From Talpa occidentalis (lineage: Eukaryota; Chordata; Mammalia; Eulipotyphla; Talpidae), in contig NW_023601433.1 in the NCBI RefSeq assembly GCF_014898055.3, positions 47,239,876-47,303,875 of the forward strand: a stretch of DNA of 64,000 bases. Direction: 5' to 3'. The notes beneath the pieces are model-generated. The model saw nothing but the letters and a program-made list of their open reading frames with translations, was not told the DNA's origin and ran no database searches. The position numbers and the translations under genes were made by a program. Below are positions 51,216 through 62,760 of this stretch, one piece after another; position 1 is the first letter of the stretch, and the number at the start of each line of letters is the position of its first letter.

Positions 51216-51286
51216 TTTGTTTGTCTTTCCTTCGATTTATTTATTTATTCTTTTAATAACTTTTTTTTTTTGGCCTTCTTTCGTTG

Positions 51287-51606
51287 TTATTTGTCGCTCT
51301 GAGGTTCTGGCTTTAGGACTCCTTGTAGTATTTTTTGGAGTGGGGGTTTAGTCATAATGAAATTCCAGAGTTTCTGTTTGTCTGGGAAGGTCCTTATTCT
51401 TTCTTTATAGAGGAAGGAGAGCTTTGCGGGATAGAGTATTCTTGGTTGGCATCTGTTTTCTTGGAGTCTGTTGACTATGTCCCTCCACTCTCTCCTTGCC
51501 CGTAGTGTTTCTTCAGAGTAGTCTGATGTCAGCCTGCTTTGTTTTCCTTTGAATGTTATCTGTTTCTTCCCTCTTGTCAGCTTCATTATTTTTTCCCTGT
51601 TCTAAA
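51287..51606 (-). pseudogene. L1 ORF1 C-terminal remnant
   Basis: ORF1 makes the RNA-binding trimeric chaperone of the L1 particle. About 100-105 codons of the C-terminal domain remain, recognisable by ITFKGKQ, ETLRARREW, QPRILYPAKLSF and FPDKQKLWNF. Similarity starts at an REKIMK-like string near 51603, just past the last 5'UTR bases. The N-terminal region, coiled coil and RRM (roughly 200 or more residues) are absent. The frame ends with a stop at 51287, about 70 bp before the ORF2 start, the normal L1 spacing. Confidence 0.93.
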
Positions 51607-52569
51607 ATGGCGATGCGGGATGCACTCCCTGCATGCCCCATCTCAGCACACTCTTCTGTGCGCCCGGTCTGCCCAGGTCCTGGTGCCCACTCCCCTTCTG
51701 GGCTCGGACTGCTGGTCAGAAGGGGCCTGGCGTGGGTGAACTTCCCAGCTCACCACTGGCTCCTCTGGGAGCTTTCTGCGGGTTTCAAGCAGTCTTTACT
51801 GAAGAAAGTTCCCTGTTCAATGGGGTGTTGGTGATTTTTTTTTCCTGGTCGCTAGGTGGTGCCAGAGATCTCTCCTAGTGTCCTTGGGGAGCTGTTTTTT
51901 TCACCCTATGGGACGGGGAACAGAGCAGGAGTGGTGGGGAAAGTCTCAATGGCTTTGGGGTGCTGTGTCTGCCCTTTGCCCCACCTTCGTGGGGAACCCA
52001 CGCCCTGAATCTCGTGCCCCGAGTCTCAGTTCCAAAGCCCTCAGGTCCAGGATGCGGGCTGTAGTCCAGTTCAGTGTCCGCAGAAATGGTGCCTTTTGTA
52101 CCCCACTCACGTGTCTGGGCGCCTGGTTTCTGATTACTCAGGGAGGGACATTCATCTCAGTGACGGCCCCCGCGTGTCTCTCACAGCTCTGGTTCACAGG
52201 GGTCGGGGGTGGGGGTGGGGGTGGGTGGTGGTGGTGGTGGCTGAAATAGTTCCTTTCCACTCACAGTCCTGTTTGATGCGTAGTTTGTTTTTGTTGGTTG
52301 TTTTAGTTTAGTTGTTTTTTCCTCCTTTCTCTTGGTTGGAGAGTGCCGACTTTGTGGGTGGGGGAGGGTAGCAGGGTTCTGAGCTTTCCTCCCGTGTAGT
52401 CCTCTTTCACGGCAACTTTCTTCTTCGGGTAGTTTGCTGGAGTTGTCCGTTTATCTTCCATGTCCCAGTTCTCACTGGGACCTGCCGCTTTTCCTCCCTA
52501 TTAACTTTTTTTTAATGGGAGACCTTACTTGCAGCGTTTCCTCGCCGCCATGTTGATCAGTCCAAAAAC
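51604..52569 (-). promoter_or_regulatory. L1 5'UTR / internal promoter region
   Basis: About 965 bp, much richer in G+C than the rest of the window, ending at the target duplication. In L1 elements this segment is the internal RNA polymerase II promoter. The 5' terminus carries AACATGGCG (complement of 52546-52554), a YY1-type site near the start of transcription, as in other mammalian L1s. Open frames on the opposite strand (up to 123 codons, 51878-52249) look like by-products of low stop-codon density. Promoter activity is inferred. Confidence 0.85.
52200..52242 (+). repeat. G-quadruplex-prone tract in the L1 5'UTR
   Basis: The plus strand has three G5 runs separated by single T residues, then G3 and a (TGG)n stretch ending at 52240. 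This meets the usual four-run G-quadruplex pattern. It lies on the strand antisense to L1 transcription. Confidence 0.9.
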
Positions 52570-52587
52570 CAGTGAAGCAGTTTAGTT

Positions 52588-53030
52588 TGAAGTAATGAAA
52601 GATAAGTAAAATGACCATCTAATATTAATCCCTTACCTGTCTTTTGAGGAGGGGCATAGCATCAGTGCATATGGGATTTTGAGACATATGTGCTAAAAGA
52701 TTGAAGTTACCTTTTGACTGAATCTATTCATTTCCTAAAAATTTATATAACTTATTGACTGGATGAACTCAATAATAAGAGAGCAGAAAGTGAGAGATGC
52801 TTCTTCTGTAATTATGAACTTTGGCCTCACATTGTCTCTTGACTACTTGCCTTGATGTTAGTAACATGTCAGTAAACCAGAGTAGCTCCAAAATAAATGA
52901 GAATAGTTCCTACATCTTATATCCTGTTATTAAATTAGGATTAAATAAAATAAATTATGGTTTGTGCTTAGTACAATAGATTTTAATAAACCTCATGGTT
53001 ATTATTTGGCCTTTTCTAGAAGGTTAGGGT
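52588..53030. other. Non-coding DNA, possible weak MIR tail
   Basis: A string near 52915-52985 (cctgttattaaattaggattaaataaaataaattatggtttgtgc) is compatible with a MIR 3' part but weak. Nothing else is recognised. Confidence 0.4.
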
Positions 53031-53215
53031 AGTGTTGCTCAAGCTTTCAATTTGGATTATAATCCCAAGAAAGGTTTGTGAAAACACAGATTTCTAGCTC
53101 CAACCTCAGTGTCTGATTCAGTAGGTATGAGATAGACTTTAGTATTTCAATTTTTAACAAGTTTCCAGGTGACACTGATGCTGCTGGCCTGGGGGACCAC
53201 ACTTTGAGATCTTGG
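53031..53215 (+). mobile_element. MER5A DNA transposon (hAT-Charlie, non-autonomous)
   Basis: Near-complete MER5A: aaacacagatttctagctcc, cagtgtctgattcagtaggt, caagtttccaggtgacactgatgctgctggcc and gggaccacactttgag occur in the canonical order. The imperfect terminal repeats are gtgttgctcaagct and agatcttggttagg. The length (~185 bp) fits the family. It is an ancient fossil shared by placental mammals and has no coding capacity. Confidence 0.93.
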
Positions 53216-54439
53216 TTAGGGCATTGTAAAGGCAGATGTTATACTAAAGTAGTAAACTGTATAGCCCTTTCTTTTTAAACAACTGTGTAAATAATAATTA
53301 AATCATTTCTTGGACAAATTTGTCATCATCTTGACCTGTTTTCTCCACTCTGAAACTGAAATTCTTTTGCCTAGTTACAGAAATGTAAAGCTAGATTTGC
53401 CTAGTTATTTTAGAGCTAGAATGACTTAGAGTTTTGAGGATTTTGATAGCATTTATATATGCAATAATGACTTAATTTTAGTGAAAGTTTATAAAAGTTT
53501 TCCTTCAATGTGGATTTTTTGTATGTTTCTGATGGGTCTAGTTAATTTGAACTTGGTACTTGTCCCAGAATTTAAAAAAAAAAAGATAGTATTTTAAATA
53601 AGCTTGAATTTCTGTTTTAGCTTCCTTGTGAAAGGTCTGCTAGTACTAAAGTTTTAACCACATTTTCACCAGATGTTTATAACAGCGGAATTCTCACCCA
53701 AGGGTTGCTATGATCTGCTATCATCTGTGAGAATGAACTTTTTTTTACACATGTAACTTTCTTGATGTGTGCAAGACAGGGGCACCGAATATATGGTGTT
53801 GACACACTTAGTTTTCTAGTACTCTTTCCACAAAGCCATTGAACTCACCATTAATTAGCCTTTTGATAAAATTTCTACTTAATGCATATGGTAAAATAAA
53901 AATGTGTCCTAGGACTCTAGCTGCTGCTTCTGAAGTAATTTGAATGTCCTGAGATCTCATTAGAGATAGCAAGCATATCTACTTTCTTTTGATTTTAATT
54001 AGGATTCTTTAAAATATAGAGTAGTATCCAGGACCTTCCCCCAACCATCCTGCCACCTAGTCATTGGTGCTTAAAACTGGTGGTAGTAACTGAAACTTAC
54101 AGCCACTTCTGACCAGTGAACTCCAGCTGTGGAAATACCTTTCCAGAAGTGCTTGGGATATTCATATTTGAGTCTTCACAAAACTTGTTTTTTTAAAAAA
54201 AATTCTTATTATTGAGATTGTTTCAGTTAGATTGTGAGTAGTCATTGCCTGTCGTTTTGCACTAATTTAGCTAGTTTTTGAGATTGTATTTCCCCCTTCT
54301 TTTTTTTCTTTAACAGCTACTTGTAAAAATGTAAGAAGTGTTTAAATTTCCCAGCAGATTTTCTCCATTTGTTATCATGCCACTGTCTATGAGGTCTCTC
54401 TTGGTGAACAGTTTTGTTTTCTGGGTCATTAACATGTTT
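53216..54439. other. Non-coding DNA, no gene seen
   Basis: AT-rich sequence. The part after about 54190 might belong to an old L1-type or HAL1-type element, together with 54787-55040, but I cannot support it firmly. Confidence 0.4.
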
Positions 54440-54459
54440 CAGCACTTCTTATAGTTTCT

Positions 54460-54766
54460 TTTTTTTTAAATTATTATTATAGAGGCATGTTTTTATTTAT
54501 TTGTTTGTTTGTTTGTTTATACAAGCACTGGGTACAGTCAGAAGTGCGGGAGGGTGAGAGAATTCACCAGAGCCAGAGCGGGGAGCAGAGCAGGCAGAAG
54601 GACTGAAGTACACTGCTGAGGGGAGCAGCAGGTGGCAGGAGAGGTCTGCGTGCCATGTGGGACCCTCCTCTGGTGGCGGGGGAGCAGCCAGGGATCGAAC
54701 TGGCGCCGCAGAGGCCGCGGGCAGCTTCGCAACCCAGTGCTCAACCGCTGCGCCACCAGGGAGGCC
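54460..54766 (-). mobile_element. tRNA-derived SINE with 20-bp target duplication
   Basis: Minus-strand copy with a good head (ctgcgccaccagggaggccc at the right edge), B-box region ggatcgaactgg and a long (TTTG)n/(TTTA)n tail. It has a small insertion after the B box (cctcctctggtggcggggga). The duplication cagcacttcttatagtttct (54440-54459) recurs as cagcacttcttatggtttct (54767-54786), one mismatch. Confidence 0.95.
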
Positions 54767-54786
54767 CAGCACTTCTTATGGTTTCT

Positions 54787-55049
54787 GAGATAAAATGTTG
54801 ATGAGGATTGTGGGCATCATCACATCAGATGATCTAGGTTGGTCTGCCTTGGAACCCATAAATTCCCAGTGTTCTCCTTCCAGACTATGAAGGAAAGTTC
54901 CTTGGTAGTTCTCCTGTGCTGTTATTACTTACTTCTACCTTGTTTCTCTCTTACTGTTTCTTTGAATTTTTTGGCTATTTATACTTTTATGTTTGACATG
55001 AACTATGTCATGTCCATGTTGATTACTTAGAGGTGAGTTTGTAGAGTTG
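54787..55049. other. Non-coding spacer between two SINEs
   Basis: No gene. It may be part of the older element that continues at 55332. Confidence 0.4.
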
Positions 55050-55322
55050 TTTTTCTTTTTTAAAGATTTATTTTATTTATTTGTACAAGAACTGGGGTTT
55101 AGGCCAGAGGTACAGGTTGGTGAGAGGGTTCACTAGAGTCAGAGTGGGGAGCAGTAGTAAGATCTACTGAAATACATTGCTAAGGGTAGCAATGGGTGAG
55201 ACAAGAGAGGTCTGCCATGCCATGTGGGTTAGCTCCATGGCCAAGGATCAAACTCATGCCACAGTGGCTGGTGATAGCTAGTTAGCACTGATACATTAAC
55301 CTCTGAGCCACCAGCGAGCCCC
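55050..55322 (-). mobile_element. tRNA-derived SINE, diverged
   Basis: Minus-strand copy with tail tttttaaagatttattttattt at the left and a decayed head (gagccaccagcgagccc) at the right. A probable target duplication is tgtagagtt (55040-55048) and tgtagggtt (55323-55331). It is inserted at or beside an old L1 fragment. Confidence 0.9.
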
Positions 55323-55331
55323 TGTAGGGTT

Positions 55332-56480
55332 ATTTTACAACTCCTTTTATTTGTGTTTATTTGTTGGCATGTGCTTATCTTTGGAATTCAGATGTATTTC
55401 CTGAAGAATGTAGAATATTGGGTTTTGTTTTATGCTGCAGCTTCTCTGTGCCTTTTGATTGGTGCAGGACAGTTATGTTAAGGGTGATTTTTGATATATG
55501 AGGACTTATTACTTCCATTTTGTTTTAACTTTGTTCTTTGTATCTGTTTCTATGTTCAATTTTTTGTGGATTTTTTTTTTTCTTTGTTCTCTGTAGGAAA
55601 GATCACACATTTTTTGTAGGTGAGGTCTAATGTTTGCGGACTCTTTCCATTTCTGTTTATTTGGGAAGGATGTTATATCATATATAGATGAAAATGTTGC
55701 AGGATATATAGTATCTTGGCTGACAATTTTTATCATTGAGTGTTTTGAATAGTTTCTGGTGCAAAATCTAATGAAAATCTGACAGGGGTGCCTCAGTAGA
55801 AAATCTACTTTGTTTTTCTTGCCACTGTATGTATTCTTTGTTTGTTTTTGTCTTGGACTCTTGGTAATTTCGCTAATATGTGTCTTGATATTCACTAACC
55901 AGATGTTGTATTAACTTCAAAGGCTTGTATATTTACTTCCTCCTTCACATTTTGGAAGTATCCCTTGATCATTTCTTTGAATAAGTTCTCTGTTCCCTTC
56001 TCTCTTTCTTCCCTTTCAGAGATAGTCATTATCCTTATTTTGCCTTTTCTGATGAAACTGCAACTGTGTCATTTCCAAGTGTGTCTTCCTTTTTTACTTC
56101 TTATTTTTCTCTTTCTAAATGTGTACTTTGTGCTTTCCTATCATTGAAGTCATTGCATTGATCCTCCATTTGGTCCATTCTGCTTGCTTAGCTTTTCTTT
56201 TGTTATCAATATTTTACATCATGAATCACTTACTTAAATGTAAAGTTTCTATTTTCTATTCATGAATTTTATTCCTGAGGGTATTCATTTATTTTTATGA
56301 ATTTTGAGGTATTTCTTTGATTAGCTTCATTTCACTTTCTATTTTGCATTTTATTCCAATGCAATTTTTAATTCTCTATCTGATATGGAAATAATATCTT
56401 CTGTGTCTTTGTGGTTGGATTCTGGAGACTTGTTCTCTCCTTATGATGTCATAATTCCTTGAGGTCTCAATATATTATGT
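55332..56480 (-). mobile_element. Old L1 fragment spanning the ORF1/ORF2 boundary
   Basis: The antisense sequence follows L1: cttctctgtgccttttgattgg and gatatatgaggacttattacttccattttg match the ORF2 5' region. ctgtttatttgggaagga, atagtatcttggctgaca and tgagtgttttgaatagtttctgg match the ORF1 C-terminal region. gatcatttctttgaataagttctctg ... gagatagtcattatccttat matches further into ORF1. It is strongly diverged with no open frame. It belongs to an older subfamily than the copies at 47 and 62 kb and, unlike the 47-kb copy, retains upstream ORF1-derived sequence. Confidence 0.72.
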
Positions 56481-56728
56481 TTTATATATTTTATCATCGG
56501 CCCAAAATTCTGTTTCAGGTTCCCCTATTACAAAAAAAAAAAATCTGTATGAATAATTTACAGACTCAAATGTCTTTACTTTTCCAGAAAACAGCACTTG
56601 CTTTCATTAATTATTGGTTGTTTGGATTTTGCTGACTTCTGGGATCACCTGTTTTAGCAGTTGCTGAGTCACATAATAGGTAGGAGTGGAAACAAAGTGG
56701 TGAGGGCTTCAGTGGTTTATGGAAAAAG

Positions 56729-56820
56729 ATTATGGGTGCTTTGACATACATCTGTGGAGGTGTGACTCTATTCCCCTAGTTTGTATACTATATTGTAAAC
56801 TATTTAAATTAATAAAATTA
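56729..56820 (+). repeat. Unidentified interspersed repeat, copy B
   Basis: attatgggtgctttg, gaggtgtga and ctattccccta, then tatactatattgtaaacta, in the same order as at 25213-25320. See that entry; the family is not recognised. Confidence 0.55.
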
Positions 56821-56957
56821 CAACTTTCTAAACTGAGTTTCAAAAGATGTGCATTGAATTTTTGTATTGAAAGTAACATGGATGGGAGAAATACTCAACT
56901 TGTGATTTATTTCTACTACCTGTCAAATATAGGTGAGAATTGACACACAGTATTTAT

Positions 56958-57014
56958 TCTTTGCTTTGTTTTTTTTTTTTCTTTTTTTTTTTTTTCTTTG
57001 CTTTGTTTTTTAAA
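56958..57014. repeat. T-rich low-complexity tract with a duplicated edge
   Basis: Two T runs broken by single C. The string tctttgctttgtttttt occurs at both ends (56958-56974 and 56995-57011), so the tract looks like a local duplication around poly-T. Confidence 0.85.
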
Positions 57015-58604
57015 AAGTATCACTAAACAGTACTAATTCAATTATTTTTAAAATAACTCTGCCTACCTTAATCAGCATTATACTGCATAATGAAGATAAT
57101 TTAGGCTAATGTCAAGAACACTATTATCTCTCCATTGTAAAAAGTACTAATGAGTGAAGTAAAAAAGAAATGAAAAATGTTTGAAATTTTTCACCTCTAC
57201 CTTTGTGTAGATATTTAAAATTGACACTTTTCCTTTTTGTTTGCAAATGAAACTGAAAGGTGTTTTGTAATGTAACTATTTTACACAATAAATTTATTGC
57301 ACTTTGATCTTTTTCTGATATTTTGTGGTTGTCAGGATTAATGTTGACTTTTTATTATGTTTCATTGTAAACTGAACTTTAAGTGAATTTAAGTACTAGG
57401 TTTGATGCATCTTAATTTGAAAATAAATCATTGTTAAGTAGCAACTCTCAATTCTTTTGAAATATTACCTTGGTCTTGAATGCCAGAGATGACCATCTGC
57501 TTATTCTATTATGTCATCTCTAGTTCCGATATTGTGTGGAAATAGTTTCTGCTTAACTCTTTCCTAATATGGATTATTTGATGTGATGGCCTAGTTTTCT
57601 TTTCTCATACCTTTATTTTTGTACATTATTTGCAATATTTAAAACTAAGGAAGTGATCCTTCAGGTTTCTATTTTAGGATGGGAAATTTTCCACTACTGA
57701 TTGTCAAATAAAAATAAAGTATTACAGTTTATGAGATTTGATTACCAAGAAATTTTAGTGATGTGTCATTTTTTCATGTTCATCAATGGAAGCATTGATG
57801 AATTGATTGGGGAGAATATAGGGAGAGTATGTGAGTATCTATGTTCTTTGACATAGTGTTACTTTATGAAAGATTTAGACTGATTTCTCCTGTGTTCTAG
57901 AGGGGGCACCTCATACAAACTCCTGTAGTGAGCTTAATGGTATAAGTTGATAGTAGAATAGGGTTATGATTGGAGCTTTAAAGGTGACTTGTGCTTTCAG
58001 TTTTTGTAACATTTGTGACTTGCTAGTTGGTTGGTGGGAGGAGGAATTGGGGTAGCTTGGGTATATAGACACAAGGTTATTCAGGTCAATGGAATAGGAC
58101 CTGGCTTAGTTTATTAGGCTCTCTGAGGAGTGACCTTTCTATCCAAAGAACTCAAGTCTGCCTTGGTGGACTTACAAAATGGAGACAAAAATCCATTTGA
58201 ACAAGAGAGTAGGGTAAGACCTTTTAAGTCTCTGTGATCCTGCCTGGTAGTTAGTAATTATGGTGCTGTGTTTCTGGGCTGTGCAATCACATCAACAACT
58301 TCCTGTCCCTTAGGTTTGTTGGTCAAGAATTAGGGAGAGTTGAGGAAGCGATACACACTTGACAGTGAACAGGGCAGTTTTCTTTGTTGGGCAAAAGATG
58401 GGAAGAATTACTTCAGTCATCCTTGGTCACTAAAGTTCAAGTAACCTTATGACTAGTGCTGTGAGTTTTGACGGTGTTTCTTTTAAGTATGTTTTAGAGT
58501 AAGACATTGAAAGATGTGTGTATGTAGGGGTGATACATGTATGTATGGTTTTGTCTTGTGTCCTAGTCCCTACCTATGTTGTTGGACTATAATTTAATTA
58601 AGAT
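57015..58604. other. Non-coding DNA, nothing recognised
   Basis: AT-rich unique-looking sequence without gene or named repeat. Confidence 0.5.
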
Positions 58605-58624
58605 TTTTTTTTTTTACAAAAAAA

Positions 58625-58885
58625 AATTTTTGTAAAAAATTTATTTATGCATACAAGAACTGGAACCAGAGGTACAGGGGCTGAGAGAATTCACCAGAGA
58701 CAGAGTGGGGAGCAGAACAGATGGATCTACTGAAATACACTGTTGAGGGGAGCAGCAGGAGAGACTGGAGTGGTCTGCTGCGCCATGTGGATCAGCCCCC
58801 TTGCTCTGATTGAACTCATGCTGCAATGGCTGGCAATAGCTTGACAGTAGCGAGACTTTAACCCCTGTGCCACCAGGGAGGACCC
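58625..58885 (-). mobile_element. tRNA-derived SINE, diverged
   Basis: Minus-strand copy with tail aaatttatttatgcatacaag at the left, the ttcaccagagacagagtgg body motif and head gtgccaccagggaggaccc. Its left edge lies in a T/A inverted repeat (ttttttttttac ... gtaaaaaat, 58606-58640). The target duplication is not clear. Confidence 0.9.
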
Positions 58886-61779
58886 AGCTTTTTCTTTTTT
58901 TAACTTAAAAACCCCAGCTCCCAGACTTCAGCATATATTGCAGGAGCTGTTCTTGAGGGATTGTGTCATTTACTATTCACTAATGCAGCTCTTCCTGAAT
59001 TCATGTGACACATATTTATTGTCTGGCTAATTTGACCACAGATCAAAACATCATGTTGTTGTATTCTATTATTATAACTTATGTTCAGATAGGTATATGT
59101 TAGAAGATTGGCAGAGTGGCAAGATAGGGAGGGCATATATCAGTGAATAACAGTTGTCCCTAGAATTTCAAGTTATGGAGCTGCAAGCTGAGACAGATTT
59201 GATGTTGATTCTCATTGTAAAATGGAGGCAAAGGATACCTAATGCTGCAATTCTTAAACTTAGCCAGTACAAAAAGTGATTACTAGCTATTATTGTGCTC
59301 ATTGTATTTTATAATTCCTTTCTAAGTTTTATATTTTCGTATCAGTCAGAATATATGTAATTCTTATAACAATGAACAGAATTAATATGCATGTATAACA
59401 TGTACAGTTTTTTAATGGCACACATGAAATTCTTATTCTTTTAGTAAGTTAGTTTTTATTGGTGTAGCTTGTATACTATTATGAAACATCATTGGTCTAA
59501 ATATTTCTTTTACTATTGTTTAGCTTGCTCATCTAGTAAAACGGTAGCTCAATGTAGATGAGTTTTTAATGAATCATGATAGCAAGTAAGGCTCAGAGTA
59601 CTATCTCTATGTCATTAAAGTACAGTCATTAGAAAGCTTACAAACTGACTTTATATATACATATCTTTTTCATGTTATATAATAATTAGTTATTATAACA
59701 TTGTTTTTGCTTATTTCCCAATTTTCCCATTGTCTCTTGGATCAGAAGCTATGTGTGTTCATAAAATTGAAATAAATACCACTGCCTCCAATTTGGAGTC
59801 AAGCTATCTCTATGTGATTATTCAATTTGAGAATTATTTCACCCTCTTACTGTGCAGTTCTGCTTTTTATTAACACATAAGAAGTAGTTTAATGTAGTTG
59901 TGACCACATTGTTGGGTACCAGTGCATCAGTGGTACTTGGTAAATGGGGATGGAAGGCACAGAGCCTTACATTATATCTGACAAGTAGCTCAGCTTGCTT
60001 ATGGCTGTAATGTGAACATTTCATTGTGATTTTTGGCTGACAGACTCAGGGCTATTAGTTGAGCATAAATCTTATGTTAGGAATTTAATTAATTTGAAGC
60101 CTCGATAGGTGGTAGTGTTTCAACCTGAGGACCAGATGAATTAAATCCCAGCTTTGAAATGTAAGCATCATGGCTGGGGACTGTCACAGGTGAATATATT
60201 TCATGTGATTTCTAGGTGAAGCAAGATGTCTTTATTAGGCACCTGTGACCGAAAAATATTAACTTAAAGGATGTTGTTAGATCTGTGGGGAGGTAACCTT
60301 TGGCCACCCACAGGTTGCAGCTTATGATGGTGGTGGTCTCCTAGTTCTTGTAGCAATGGGAATATCTTGCCCTCTCCTGTATATTATTTGAAAAGGCATG
60401 CTTAAATCTTTATATCATTAGTTTCCCTTCTTATTGAGTAAATAGCATGCTGCTCTAATCTATGAAAATATGCTAATATCTTGATTTCCATTTATATTTA
60501 ATGTGATTTATGGGAGACAACTATAAATGAATTAAATTTTTAAAAAAAATATGGATAAAGGGAATTTCTGAAACCCAAATATTTGGTCTCTTTTAACATG
60601 TTTTTAAAATCACATCACTGAGTGAAAGGACCAAAAAAAAAAAGTAAAAATATATAATGATATGTGTAATAGTAATTATAGAAATTTACAGATTGACCTA
60701 TGGAGGGGGGTGAAATTAATTTTAAGATAGTGATGCTAAATAATAACAGCGAATTACATGTCATGAAACAGCCTCACTTCCATTATAAAATCCATGAATT
60801 TCCAGCTACTTGATTTTTATTGGTAATTTTCAGAAAAATTGCAATGACTCAATATTTGTACACATACCTTTCTGTTGCATTTTTTCTTTATTGGAGCTCT
60901 GCCCATCAAGCCTCCCAGCCGTTGCTCAGAGATGTATGTTACGTGATACCTTCATTACTTTAATAGGGTTCAAAAGCATCACCATAATAGTACTGTGTTA
61001 GGAAGATTATTGAAGAATGCTTCAAACAGAGTTCCCTGTCAGAAACACTGTCAAAGTGCATTTTCTCTTTCGTGTTTCTTGCTGGTTTGTTTTGATGCTG
61101 TAGATGAAGTAATTCAATTCCATCTGGCATACTCATTGAGGTCACTCGTGTTCCATATGTAAAGATATGGTCTTAACAGCATCTGCAAACTCTTGTGTTT
61201 TTCAGTTTTTTTCCATGTGCTTTGGACCTTCTTCAGGGCTAAAAATGTATTGCCTTTCTAATAAATTATAAATTTTCATTTTAAAATCAAACAATTCATA
61301 TAGTTGAATGGCAAGGAACAGCTTTGAGACCATGATAATAAACTTCATTGATATATTATGCCTCTATATGAAGAAATTAACAGAGGCAGAAAGAAATCGC
61401 TCAAGGGCTATGGAAATAAAATTACTTAAGCATGTGTGGAGTCTGAGAATTCTTTGAGACCTCATATAGTCAACTATTTTCCAGTGTGAAGGCAGAATAT
61501 ATAACATCTTTTTTTTTTTCTATTACAAAGTTCTTCTGATTAAGATTGAATGATAATATCACTGGCATGGAATTTTTAACATCTTGCCTACCCTTAAATA
61601 TGTTCAGAAAATTTTAGGTGTTGGTATCAAAATTACATGAATTTGGTAAGGTGGGTCATTACCTTTGGTTATTCAAGACTGAGCAGAATATGTATAAAGA
61701 TTTGAAGATGATGATAATTTGCAGATTGCCAGGGCTAATGATATGTCAGATGCTCCAGGGGGGAGAATTAGGAGAAAAT
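58886..61779. other. Non-coding DNA, no gene seen
   Basis: AT-rich sequence with no recognised repeat, exon or RNA gene. 60100-60340 is slightly richer in G+C but unassigned. Confidence 0.5.
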
Positions 61780-61988
61780 AGTATCTTTGAAGTTAGACAG
61801 ATTGGATTTCTAATCTCAGATTCATTCTATACTTATTTATAATTAAACTCTGGTCAAATTAATTGTGATGATTCTCAGTTTTCTTTTCTGTAAATTGAAA
61901 TATAAACGCTGCTTTGTTATATATGATGAGTTGGAATGATTTAGAGCACCTGCAAGGAACTTCTGTGATTATTGCAAAGTTGATTTTT
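61780..61988 (+). mobile_element. Ancient MIR SINE
   Basis: The whole forward MIR order is visible: agttagacagattggatttctaatctcag (tRNA-related end), cattctatacttatttataattaaactctggtcaaatt (core), tctcagttttcttttctgtaaattgaaat, then gatgagttggaatgatttagagcacctgcaagg. Confidence 0.7.
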
Positions 61989-62224
61989 TTCTAGCAAATC
62001 TTTTTTCCTTTTCCTGTTTTTTCCTTGCCTCTCCTTGGTGGGTAGAAGACCCCTGTTCCAGTCTTCAGTTACCCTTGAGACAGAGCCTCAGTTTTATAGA
62101 AGTATATTTTTATCATTCACCACAATATAATTTATTGACAGCTAATAGTAAATGTGTGCTTTCTGTGTTTTGAAACTCAGTTTACCTTGTATTTGTCACA
62201 AGTCTGGGCAGGCAGGTATTGGAA

Positions 62225-62576
62225 CTATATTAGTTTTCTATTGCTGCTGTAACAAATTACCACAAACTGGGTACTTCATTTATTAACTTACAGTTCTGTA
62301 GATAGAAATCTGATGTGGGTTTCATTGCACTAAAAGTCATGGTTGCATTGGAGTTGCTTTCTTTTCTGGAGACTCTGGTGAAAAATCCATTTCTTCCTCC
62401 CTTTCTTGACCCATTATTTTCTTCATTTTTAAAGCCAGTTATAACCCTTCTCTACACATTGCCACATCTCTTTGTGAGCTCAGTCTGGGAAGGTTCTGTG
62501 CTTTTCCCATTTCATGTATTAGGGTGGTCCCAGCAGATATTCCAGGGTATTTTCCCCCTTTTAAGGTCCTTGACCT
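62225..62576 (+). mobile_element. Old interspersed repeat, family not named
   Basis: The string ttagttttctattgctgctgtaacaaattaccacaaact and the following ttaacttacagttctgtagatagaaatctgatgtgggt recur widely in mammalian genomes as a medium-reiteration repeat. I cannot name the family with confidence. It is cut by the L1 at 62577 and may resume beyond the window. Confidence 0.55.
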
Positions 62577-62760
62577 TTTTTTTTTATAATAAATTTTATT
62601 TTTATATTCCCCATACAATTTCAACCCCCCCATTTTGACCCCAATCCCTCCCCTCCCTCCACCCACACCCCCAAAAGTGTCTCTGGTTCATAGATTTTTG
62701 TTGATTTTGATTTTCACTTTCTTATAGTTATTCATTTTCCTGGTCTCTTATTTAAGTTTT
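62577..62760 (-). other. L1 3'UTR with G-rich tract
   Basis: Short 3'UTR between the ORF2 stop (TAG at 62761-62763) and the A-rich tail. Its sense strand has a G-rich tract, the complement of about 62625-62676, in the same position as in the 47-kb copy but differing in detail. Confidence 0.88.

Larger units (their letters stand above)
47228..52569 (-). mobile_element. L1 retrotransposon with both ends, internally deleted
   Basis: This L1 lies on the minus strand with an A-rich 3' tail at the left and a 5' end beginning ggtttttggactgatcaaca at the right. An 18-bp target duplication brackets it: cagtgaagcaatttagtt at 47210-47227 and cagtgaagcagtttagtt at 52570-52587, one mismatch. At 5.34 kb it is shorter than a typical 6-7 kb L1, because most of ORF1 is missing. 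Order in the sense direction: GC-rich 5'UTR, ORF1 C-terminal remnant, ~70-bp spacer, ORF2 with frameshifts, and a short 3'UTR with a G-rich tract. It cannot move on its own. It is the same subfamily as the copy at 62577. Confidence 0.97.
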
